This document shows, one piece after another, positions 20,299-27,542 of a DNA stretch of 44,771 bases. Each line of letters opens with the position of its first letter. The stretch's first letter is position 1. The notes beneath the pieces are model-generated. The model searched no databases. It saw only the letters and a program-made list of their open reading frames with translations, and was not told the origin of the DNA. Position numbers and translations under genes: made by a program. Source of the DNA: Actinomadura darangshiensis. GTDB lineage: Bacteria; Actinomycetota; Actinomycetes; Streptosporangiales; Streptosporangiaceae. The DNA is taken from NCBI RefSeq assembly GCF_004349235.1, contig NZ_SMKY01000041.1, positions 1 through 44,771 on the forward strand. Reading direction: 5' to 3'.

Positions 20299-23283
20299 AT
20301 GAAGCTGCGAGGGCGCACGGTCGTGCTGTACGGGGATTTCTGGGAGATCGAGCGCGCGTCCGCGATACGGCGGCTCCAGGCGCTCGGCGCACGGGTCGCG
20401 GCGGACGTGACCGAGCAGACCGATCTCATCTTCCTCGCCCCGCGCGAACGGGGGCCCGTTCCCCGCACCGACGCGATGCTCCGCACGCCGTACTTCGACG
20501 AGGACGCGCTGATCGGCATGCTGGAGCGGGCGGAGGGCGCCGCCGCGCCGGTGGAGGCGCCTGCCCGGCCGTTCGCGGCGGCCGCGGAGCCGGCCGGGGC
20601 GCACGGGTCCCGCGGTCTGCACGCGCTCCTGGACGGGGCGGACTGGTCGGCCTTCGTCCCCGAGCGCGACGTCCCGCCGCTGCGCGCCCGGCTGGCCGAG
20701 CTGGAGCAAGCCGAGGGCGTGACCGACGCCCACCGGCTGGCCACCCGGCGGCTGATCGAGTCCGGTGCGACGCGGCTCCTGCACCCGTACGGGCACGACA
20801 CGGCCATCGTCGCCCACGCGATGAGCCCGGACGGCCGCTACCTGGCCACCGGCAGCTGGGTCGGCGACGACTACGAGGCGGGCGGCGTCCTGCAGATCTG
20901 GGAGATCGCGACCGGCCGGTGCGTCAACACCGTGCGCCGGATCGAGGGCGGCATCGGGTGGCCCGGCTACGCGCGCACGATCCAGTGGTCCGCCGACGCG
21001 TCCCGCATCGCCATGGCCCACTGCACGAACATGGTGGGCGTCTGGACGTTCGACGGCGAGCCGCTCGCCACGGTCAGCGTGTCGGACGGCAACTCGCGCC
21101 CGTCGGAGTTCGCCCTCTCGCCCGACGGGCGCGAGGTCTACTTCCACTGCGGCACCAACGGCGACGGCGGCCTCCAGGGATGCCTCGTCCCGCTGGACCG
21201 CGGCCACCTGAGCTGGCTGCCGAACCATGTGGAGACCGACCACCCGTACCTGATGGCGCGCCGCCTGCCCGAGGCGGTGCGAGAGGACTTCGCGCAGCGC
21301 GACCAGGGCGACGGCGAGTGGAAGGTCGGGCAGTGGATCGACGACCCGGTGTGGTCGCCCGACGGCACCCGGCTGTTCGGGTCCAACGCCATCAGCGTGG
21401 ACACCGGGACACGCGAGGTCGCCTGGTACGCGCCGAGCAGACTCGCGCGGCTCAGCCCCGACGGCCGTGTCGTCGCCACCGTCACCCGCCGCGGCCTGTT
21501 CCTGCGCGAGGCGTCCACCGGGCGGATCCGCTGCGGCCCCTTCGCGCTCGGCGGGCCCGTCTCGCTGCACTGGGCGCCCGGCCGCGCCGTCAACCGGCTG
21601 GCCGTCCTGACGCCGCCCACCGGCACCGCCGAGACGGGAGGCGTGCACATCCTCGACGGCGACCGCCTGGTCTTCAGCGCCCAGGTCCCCCACGCGGGAT
21701 GGGAGAACCGGGAGGGCGACCACAACGCCTGGGCGTGGGCGCCCGGCGGCGAACGGGCCGCCTTCCTGACCATCTCGGGGTCCGCCGAGATCTGGTCGTT
21801 CGCCGACCCGGCGAACCCCGTGCTGGTGCGGAGCGTGCTCGCCGGGGGCGCCGACACCGTGTACTGGGGCGCGGACGACACGCTGGTGGTCCTCGACGAC
21901 GTGGTCATGCAGTTCGTCAAGGTCGCGACGGGCGAGGTCGTCGGCGACGTCTACTCCCTGTACGTCCCGCCGGGCCCGCGCCCGGTGGAGGACGAGGCGG
22001 CCGAGGAGTTCGAGGGGCAGATCTTCGCCCTCGGCGAGGACGACTGGGCGATGACCCTCCAGCCCGACGCCGTGATCGCGCCGGACGGACGCGAGGAGGA
22101 ACTGGACGCCGTCCTCGCCTGGGGAGTCGGGCGGCGCCATGCCTGGCCGGTGCGCTGGGGTGAGCTCCGGGTACTGCCGGACGCCCTCACCGCCGCCGGC
22201 GTCCTGGACTCGGAGGACGGCGAGATCCTCCGCGAGTACCGCGAGGACCTGGAAGAGCAGGACGGGGACGGCCCCGGGGAGTGGCCGCCCCCGAACACCG
22301 CGGGCGCGGACGACCTGTTCGAGGCGGCGCGCGCTTCGCTCGCCGGCCTCGACGACCACGCCTGGGGCACGCACATCGCCGACCACCTGCGGGCCGCCGC
22401 CCGGCTGCGCGCCCGGCACGGCGAGCCCGCGGCGGCGATGGTCCTGGTCGGCGACATCCCCGAGCCGGCCGACCGGCTCGCCGCGGCGTCCGAGGTCGCC
22501 GTGATCCTGGCCCGCGCCGGGGACCCCGGTTCCGCCCGCACCGCCTTCGCCCTCGCCCAGTCGCTGTTCGCCTCGGTGGACCGGAAGATGTTCGACGCCG
22601 GCAGGTCCGCCGCGTTCGGCGCCGCCTGCCAGGCGCTGGGCGATACCGGTACCGCCGAGCAGTGGTTCCGGCACGCCCGCGCGTCCATCACCCTTGAGCC
22701 CAACCCGTGGCAGGACCACATCGCCGTCATCCATCCGATGCTGGAGTGCGGACGCGACGACCTCGTGCGCGTCCTCTTGGACGACCGTGCCGCACACCCG
22801 GACGGCGGCTTCTTCTGGGAGGCGGAGTGGCTCGTGTACCTGCTGCGCACCGGCCGCCTCGACCTCGCCCGTGAGTTCCAGAACCTTCCCGGCTGGGACG
22901 TCCCGTACGAGGCGCTGACCGTCCTCGCCGAGCAGGGACGCGCCGATCTGGTGAAGACCTGGGGAGATCACAACTGGGCGATCGGCGACGAGCTCGAAGA
23001 GCTGGCCCGCCGCGGCACGCCACCGGTCCGGCCCCCGGCGCCGGCCGACCAGGACGTCCGGGAGCTGACCGGTCAGTTCACCCGGCTCCAGGGGGTGCCG
23101 CACTCGCAGCGCCGGCAGCCGATCGTGCGGCTGATCGAGAGCGCGGCGGAGTGCGGGCACATCTCCGCCGTCCTCGACCTCCTGGAACGGCTGCCGGAGC
23201 GCGGTGACTTCAACGACCGGCCGTCGTCGGCGTTCGATGCGATCTGGCTCTACTACACCGGTTTCAACCGGCCGCCGTTCTAG
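20299..23283 (+). CDS. BRCT domain + WD40-like propeller + helical-repeat protein
   Basis: A 994-residue soluble protein with an unusual layout. Residues ~1-85 look like a BRCT domain (LRGRTVVLYGDFWEIERASA, then LQALGARVAADVTEQTDLIF), a fold that binds DNA ends or phosphopeptides. A linker and short helical stretch follow (~86-165). From ~165 to 620 come propeller blades with SPDGRYLATGSW, WSADASRIAM, LSPDGREVYF, WSPDGTRLFG and LSPDGRVVAT. From ~670 to the end, alternating helices (RLRARHGEPAAAMVLVGDI, ARAGDPGSARTAFALAQSL, ERGDFNDRP) resemble TPR/solenoid repeats. No enzyme motif is visible. The ATG at 20299 starts directly at the BRCT strand. It is convergent with the thiolase gene, sharing CTAG. 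Function unknown; a scaffold in DNA repair or signalling is speculation. Confidence 0.72.
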   Translation: MKLRGRTVVLYGDFWEIERASAIRRLQALGARVAADVTEQTDLIFLAPRERGPVPRTDAMLRTPYFDEDALIGMLERAEGAAAPVEAPARPFAAAAEPAGAHGSRGLHALLDGADWSAFVPERDVPPLRARLAELEQAEGVTDAHRLATRRLIESGATRLLHPYGHDTAIVAHAMSPDGRYLATGSWVGDDYEAGGVLQIWEIATGRCVNTVRRIEGGIGWPGYARTIQWSADASRIAMAHCTNMVGVWTFDGEPLATVSVSDGNSRPSEFALSPDGREVYFHCGTNGDGGLQGCLVPLDRGHLSWLPNHVETDHPYLMARRLPEAVREDFAQRDQGDGEWKVGQWIDDPVWSPDGTRLFGSNAISVDTGTREVAWYAPSRLARLSPDGRVVATVTRRGLFLREASTGRIRCGPFALGGPVSLHWAPGRAVNRLAVLTPPTGTAETGGVHILDGDRLVFSAQVPHAGWENREGDHNAWAWAPGGERAAFLTISGSAEIWSFADPANPVLVRSVLAGGADTVYWGADDTLVVLDDVVMQFVKVATGEVVGDVYSLYVPPGPRPVEDEAAEEFEGQIFALGEDDWAMTLQPDAVIAPDGREEELDAVLAWGVGRRHAWPVRWGELRVLPDALTAAGVLDSEDGEILREYREDLEEQDGDGPGEWPPPNTAGADDLFEAARASLAGLDDHAWGTHIADHLRAAARLRARHGEPAAAMVLVGDIPEPADRLAAASEVAVILARAGDPGSARTAFALAQSLFASVDRKMFDAGRSAAFGAACQALGDTGTAEQWFRHARASITLEPNPWQDHIAVIHPMLECGRDDLVRVLLDDRAAHPDGGFFWEAEWLVYLLRTGRLDLAREFQNLPGWDVPYEALTVLAEQGRADLVKTWGDHNWAIGDELEELARRGTPPVRPPAPADQDVRELTGQFTRLQGVPHSQRRQPIVRLIESAAECGHISAVLDLLERLPERGDFNDRPSSAFDAIWLYYTGFNRPPF

Positions 23284-24503
23284 GATAGGCGCTCCAGGAC
23301 CATCGCCATGCCCTGGCCGCCGCCCACGCACATGGTCTCCAGCCCGAACTGCTTGTCGTGGAACTTCAGGCCGTTGAGGAGCGTGGAGGTGATGCGGGCG
23401 CCGGTCATCCCGAACGGGTGGCCGACCGCGATCGCGCCGCCGTTGACGTTCAGCTTGTCGTGGTCGATGCCGAGGTCCTCGGCGGACGGCAGCACCTGCG
23501 CGGCGAACGCCTCGTTGATCTCGACGAGGTCGATGTCGCCGATCGTCATGCCGGCCTTGGCCAGGGCCTTGCGGGACGCGTCCACCGGGCCGAGGCCCAT
23601 GATCTCGGGGGAGAGCCCGGTGACGCCGGTCGACACGATCCGGGCGAGCGGCGTGATGCCGAGCTCGGCGGCCTTGGTGTCGCTCATGACGACGACCGCG
23701 GCGGCGCCGTCGTTCAGCGGGCAGCAGTTGCCGGCGGTGACCGTCCCGTCCGGCCGGAACACCGGCTGGAGCTGGGAGACCTTCTCGTAGGTCGTGCCGG
23801 GGCGGGGGCCGTCGTCCTTGGCCGCGACGGTGCCGTCCGGGAGCGTCACCGGGGTGATGTCCTTCTCCCAGAAGCCGTTGGCGAGGGCCTTCTCGGCGAG
23901 GTTCTGCGAGCGGACGCCGAACTCGTCCTGCGCCTGCCGGGACACGCCGCGCTGCCCGGCCACGTTCTCGGCGGTCTGGCCCATCGCGATGTAGATGTCG
24001 GGCAGGGCGCCGTCGTCCTCGCGCGGGTCGTGCCACACGGGCGCGCCGCCCTCGCCCGCCTTGGCGGTGCGGCCCTGCGCCTCCTCGAACTTCGGGTTCT
24101 GCGTGTCGGGCAGGCCGTCGCTGCTGCCCTTGGCGAACCGGCTGACGGTCTCGACGCCGGCCGAGACGATGACGTCGGCCTCGCCGGCCCGGATCGCGTG
24201 CAGCGCCATCCGCGTCGTCTGGAGCGAGGACGAGCAGTACCGGGTGATGGTGGCACCGGGCACGTTGTCCCAGCCCAGCAGGACCGACACGACGCGCGCC
24301 ATGTTGTAGCCCTGCTCGCCGCCCGGCAGCCCGCAGCCGAGCAGCAGGTCGTCGATCTGGTCCGGGTGCAGCGCCGGGACCTTCGCCATCGCGGCGGTGA
24401 TCATCTGAGCGGTCAGGTCGTCGGGCCGGATGTCCTTGAGCGACCCCTTGAAGGCGCGGCCGATCGGCGAGCGCGCGGTTGCGACGATGACTGCCTCGGG
24501 CAT
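23280..24503 (-). CDS. Acetyl-CoA C-acetyltransferase (thiolase)
   Basis: A 407-residue thiolase that condenses two acetyl-CoA or cleaves 3-ketoacyl-CoA in fatty-acid degradation. The active-site residues are Cys90 in TRYCSSSLQT, the NEAFAAQ motif, His362 in GHPFGMTGAR and Cys392 in CVGGGQGMAMVLE. Length and motif order are normal. The ATG follows AGGAG at 7 nt. It is upstream-neighboured by the SGNH hydrolase on the same strand, as FadA3-Rv1075c in M. tuberculosis. Direction of catalysis and chain length cannot be told from the sequence. Confidence 0.93.
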   Translation of the reverse strand: MPEAVIVATARSPIGRAFKGSLKDIRPDDLTAQMITAAMAKVPALHPDQIDDLLLGCGLPGGEQGYNMARVVSVLLGWDNVPGATITRYCSSSLQTTRMALHAIRAGEADVIVSAGVETVSRFAKGSSDGLPDTQNPKFEEAQGRTAKAGEGGAPVWHDPREDDGALPDIYIAMGQTAENVAGQRGVSRQAQDEFGVRSQNLAEKALANGFWEKDITPVTLPDGTVAAKDDGPRPGTTYEKVSQLQPVFRPDGTVTAGNCCPLNDGAAAVVVMSDTKAAELGITPLARIVSTGVTGLSPEIMGLGPVDASRKALAKAGMTIGDIDLVEINEAFAAQVLPSAEDLGIDHDKLNVNGGAIAVGHPFGMTGARITSTLLNGLKFHDKQFGLETMCVGGGQGMAMVLERLS

Positions 24504-24779
24504 GGCGGGACTCCTGTTCAGCGGCCTGGACGGTGTTCACGTTACTCACCGGTCACCAGCAATCTACACGTGGGCTGAGTCCCGGCGTCCTGGTGACCGC
24601 CGCCCCATGTGCCCAGGACACCGGGCGCCGGACCCTGGAGGCGACGCCATCGGCCGGTCCGCCGCTTGCGGGGGGTGCCGGACCGGCCGGTGCGTCCGGA
24701 CGGCCGGGGCCCGTCTACTGGTGACCGGGCGGGCCCCGGTCCCCCCGATCGGGCGGGCGGGGGTCAGGCGGTGCCGGAG
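24504..24779. other. Intergenic region, thiolase promoter and SGNH 3' end
   Basis: 276 bp with no gene I can support. The left part should hold the thiolase promoter. The right part is very G/C-rich, with several hairpins including the terminator at 24704-24739. CCCGATCGGG at 24744-24753, preceded by CCC, is shared with 27451-27460. Confidence 0.4.
24704..24739 (-). terminator. Terminator-like hairpin after the SGNH hydrolase gene
   Basis: CCGGGGCCCG (24704-24713) pairs perfectly with CGGGCCCCGG (24730-24739), loop 16 nt. It lies about 40 nt past the SGNH stop codon, on its 3' side. Confidence 0.5.
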
Positions 24780-25769
24780 TCAGACGGTGTCGGGGGCGGC
24801 CGGTGCGGTGGTGCCGTCGGGGCTCGGGACGCCGCGGCGCCGCAGGAGAACGGCCCAGCGGCCGCGCGGGCCCTGCGTGCTGCCGTCCTTGGTGGCGCCG
24901 GTGACCTCGGTGCCGGCCTCCTCGGCGGCCTCGGCGGCGGCCAGGGAGACGGGCAGCACGCTCTCCGCGACCTCGGGCTCCAGGCCCAGCGCCGACGCCA
25001 TCGACGGCAGGATGGCGGCCGCCGCGGCGGCGTACCCGCGGGCGGACGGGTGGTAGCGGTCCTCGCTGAACATCGAGCGCGGGTCGGCGGCGAACTCGCG
25101 GCCGAGCAGGTCGCCGAGCGACACCGAGCGGGCGCCGCGCTCGACGGCGGCGATCGTCTGCGCGGCGGCGAGCTGCCGGCAGGCGCGGCGCGCGATCCAG
25201 CGGAGCGGCGGCATCAGCGGCTTGACCGAGCCGAGGTCGGGGCAGGTGCCCACCACGACCTCGCCGCCGGCCGAGCGGAGCCGCTCCACGGCGTACCCGA
25301 GATGCCGGACCGACTCGCCGGGCGGCACCCGGCCGGTCACGTCGTTGGCGCCGATCATGATGACGGCCACGTCCGGACGCGTCTGCAGGGCCCGGTCGAC
25401 CTGGCCGCCGAGCGCCTGCGAGCGGGAGCCGGGCCGGGCCACGTTCGTCACCCGGACCGGGCGGTCCGCGAGCGCGGAGAGCCCGGTGGCGAGGAGCGCG
25501 GCCGGCGTCCCCTCCGGGGCGCCGGCGCCGAGCCCGGCCGCCGTGGAGTCGCCCAGCATGACCAGCGACAGCGGCGCGCCGGAGCGCGTCTCGCCGTACA
25601 GCCCGTCGGCCGCCGGCGGGTCGCCGTTCGGCGTCGCCTGGATGATCCTGCGGGCGAGCCTGGCCTCCATCACGAGCAGCCCGAACGTGATGCCGCCCAG
25701 GGCCGTGATGCCCCCTCCGCCGTAGGCGGCCGCCGAGGCGATCCGGCGCGCGGTGAATGCTCTCAACAT
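24780..25769 (-). CDS. SGNH/GDSL-family hydrolase, membrane-anchored
   Basis: A 329-residue esterase/lipase-type hydrolase. An N-terminal hydrophobic segment (GGGGITALGGITFGLLVM) suggests a membrane anchor or uncleaved signal, with the enzyme outside. Catalytic blocks are GDSTAAGLG with Ser75, MIGANDVTG with Asn142, and DRYHPSARGYA with Asp237 and His240. The C-terminal ~70 residues are Ala/Glu- and Arg-rich and not conserved. The ATG at 25769 follows GGAGGGTCAGCACCGC; the open frame extends to 25916, but that part is only leader. It is divergent from cbs, like Rv1075c near Rv1077. Substrate unknown. Confidence 0.88.
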   Translation of the reverse strand: MLRAFTARRIASAAAYGGGGITALGGITFGLLVMEARLARRIIQATPNGDPPAADGLYGETRSGAPLSLVMLGDSTAAGLGAGAPEGTPAALLATGLSALADRPVRVTNVARPGSRSQALGGQVDRALQTRPDVAVIMIGANDVTGRVPPGESVRHLGYAVERLRSAGGEVVVGTCPDLGSVKPLMPPLRWIARRACRQLAAAQTIAAVERGARSVSLGDLLGREFAADPRSMFSEDRYHPSARGYAAAAAAILPSMASALGLEPEVAESVLPVSLAAAEAAEEAGTEVTGATKDGSTQGPRGRWAVLLRRRGVPSPDGTTAPAAPDTV

Positions 25770-25953
25770 GCGGTGCTGACCCTCCGTGATTAAGTTCCTA
25801 CCCGCGCGGAGGGGGATCGATACCTGCCGGCGCCGATCTCGGCTACCGTCGAAACGGGAAACCTTCCTGACCTGCGTCCGCTCCCGCGCGTTACCGGCGG
25901 CGGAAAAGGGACGCAACGCTCAGATCAACACACTGAACGACAAGGATGTCGCG

Positions 25954-27342
25954 GTGCACGTACACGACTCGCTCGTCGAACTGATGGGCAACACCCCGCT
26001 CGTTCGACTGCGCAAGGTGACCGGCGGGGTGGGCGACGGCCTGCGCCCGCAGGTGTTCGCCAAGGTGGAGTACTTCAACCCCGGAGGGTCGGTGAAGGAC
26101 CGCATCGCGGTCCGCATGATCGACGCCGCCGAGGAGTCCGGCGCGCTGAAGCCGGGCGGGACGATCGTGGAGCCGACGTCCGGCAACACCGGGATCGGGC
26201 TCGCCATGGTCGCGCAGGAGCGCGGCTACCGGTGCGTCTTCGTCTGCCCCGACAAGGTCGGCAAGGACAAGATCGACGTGCTGCGCGCGTACGGCGCCGA
26301 GGTCGTGGTCTGCCCGACCGCGGTGAACCCCGAGCACCCCGACTCCTACTACTCGGTGTCGGACCGGTTCGCCACCGACATCCCCGGCGCGTGGAAGCCG
26401 AACCAGTACACCAACCCGCAGAACCCGCGGTCGCACTACGAGACGACGGGCCCGGAGCTGTGGGAGCAGACCGAGGGGCGCATCACGCACTTCGTCGCGG
26501 GCATCGGCACCGGCGGCACCATCAGCGGCACCGGGAAGTACCTCAAGGAGGTCTCCGGCGGGCGCGTCCAGATCATCGGCGCCGACCCGGAGGGGTCGGT
26601 CTACTCCGGCGGCAGCGGCCGCCCCTACCTCACCGAGGGCGTCGGCGAGGACATCTGGCCCGAGACCTACGACCGCGGCATCTGCGACGACGTCATCGCG
26701 GTGTCCGACAAGGACTCCTTCCTCATGACGCGGCGGCTCGCGCGCGAGGAGGCGCTGCTCGTCGGCGGGTCCTGCGGGATGGCCGTGGTCGCCGCGCTGC
26801 GGGTCGCCGAGCGGGCCGATCCCGACGCGGTCATCGTCGTGCTGCTGCCGGACGGCGGCCGCGGCTACCTCGGCAAGATCTTCAACGACAGCTGGATGGC
26901 CGACTACGGCTTCTTCACCCCCTCCACCGAGGAGGCGAGGGTCGGCGAGGTGCTGACCAGGAAGGGCGGCACGCTGCCGGAGTTCGTCCACATCCACCCG
27001 CACGAGACCGTGCAGACGGCGATCGCCATCATGCGCGAGTACGAGGTGTCGCAGCTGCCCGTCATGAAGGAGGAGCCGCCGGTCATGGCGGCCGAGGTGG
27101 TCGGCTCGGTGGGCGAGACCGACCTGCTCGACATCATGGTGAAGGGCCAGGCCAAGATGACCGAGTCCGTCGAGTCGCACATGTCGGCGCCGCTGCCGAC
27201 GCTCGGCTCCGGTGAGCCGGTCAGCAAGGCCGTCGGCGTCCTGGAGAAGTCGGGCGCGGCGGTCGTCCTCGTGGACGGCAAGCCCAAGGGCCTGATCACC
27301 CGCCAGGACCTGCTCGCCTTCCTCTCCGACTCCGGCACCTGA
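25954..27342 (+). CDS. cbs: Cystathionine beta-synthase
   Basis: This PLP enzyme joins homocysteine and serine to cystathionine, the first step of reverse transsulfuration towards cysteine. The 462-residue protein has the PLP Lys48 in FNPGGSVKDRIA, the phosphate loop TSGNTGIGLA, GTGGTISGTGKYLKE, and VGGSCGMAV. Two C-terminal CBS domains (~340-462, for example YEVSQLPVMKE and GKPKGLITRQDLLAFL) likely sense adenosyl ligands. The GTG at 25954 is chosen because AAGGA lies 10 nt upstream and ELMGNTPLVRL then starts where the family does; the open frame begins at 25786. O-acetylserine sulfhydrylase is excluded by the CBS pair. Partner: the metB-like gene at 29839. Confidence 0.95.
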   Translation: MHVHDSLVELMGNTPLVRLRKVTGGVGDGLRPQVFAKVEYFNPGGSVKDRIAVRMIDAAEESGALKPGGTIVEPTSGNTGIGLAMVAQERGYRCVFVCPDKVGKDKIDVLRAYGAEVVVCPTAVNPEHPDSYYSVSDRFATDIPGAWKPNQYTNPQNPRSHYETTGPELWEQTEGRITHFVAGIGTGGTISGTGKYLKEVSGGRVQIIGADPEGSVYSGGSGRPYLTEGVGEDIWPETYDRGICDDVIAVSDKDSFLMTRRLAREEALLVGGSCGMAVVAALRVAERADPDAVIVVLLPDGGRGYLGKIFNDSWMADYGFFTPSTEEARVGEVLTRKGGTLPEFVHIHPHETVQTAIAIMREYEVSQLPVMKEEPPVMAAEVVGSVGETDLLDIMVKGQAKMTESVESHMSAPLPTLGSGEPVSKAVGVLEKSGAAVVLVDGKPKGLITRQDLLAFLSDSGT

Positions 27343-27367
27343 TCTCCGGGCCCGACCTGACGGGGAC

Positions 27368-27416
27368 ATGAGAAGAGCGCCCGGAGATCGCGATGATCTC
27401 CGGGCGCTCTTCTCAT
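27368..27416. terminator. 22-bp perfect terminator stem after cbs
   Basis: Two 22-nt arms (27368-27389 and 27395-27416) are perfectly complementary around the 5-nt loop GCGAT, with the right arm running into CATTCC. It starts 26 nt after the cbs stop and is the strongest terminator in the window. By symmetry it could also stop transcription coming from the right. Confidence 0.85.
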
Positions 27417-27425
27417 TCCCCGCGA

Positions 27426-27460
27426 TGCGGGGGACGAGCCCCCGCACCCCCCCGATCGGG
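27426..27460 (-). repeat. Palindromic repeat copy 3 (reverse orientation)
   Basis: TGCGGGGG (27426-27433) and CCCCCGCA (27439-27446) form a perfect 8-bp stem. On the minus strand the loop is CTCGT and the stem is preceded by a G-run, as in the copies at 1008 and 37697. It continues into the palindrome CCCGATCGGG at 27451-27460. Confidence 0.6.
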
Positions 27461-27465
27461 TGGGT

Positions 27466-27523
27466 GTCGGGTTGCGGAGCCCGGCCGGTGGGCGGCGTAA
27501 TGGGCCGGGATCCGCAACCCGAC
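27466..27523 (-). terminator. Large hairpin at the 3' end of the MMPL gene
   Basis: GTCGGGTTGCGGA (27466-27478) pairs with TCCGCAACCCGAC (27511-27523), and inside it CCCGGCC pairs with GGCCGGG, so about 20 bp of stem in all. It begins 19 nt beyond the MMPL stop codon and probably ends that transcript. Confidence 0.65.
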
Positions 27524-27542
27524 GTCTTCGGGACGCCGCGGT

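Noticed and set aside
20203..24549. 1448-residue open frame on the minus strand across the BRCT-WD40 and thiolase genes
   Set aside because: It overlaps two well-supported genes in other frames and shows only the shadow composition.
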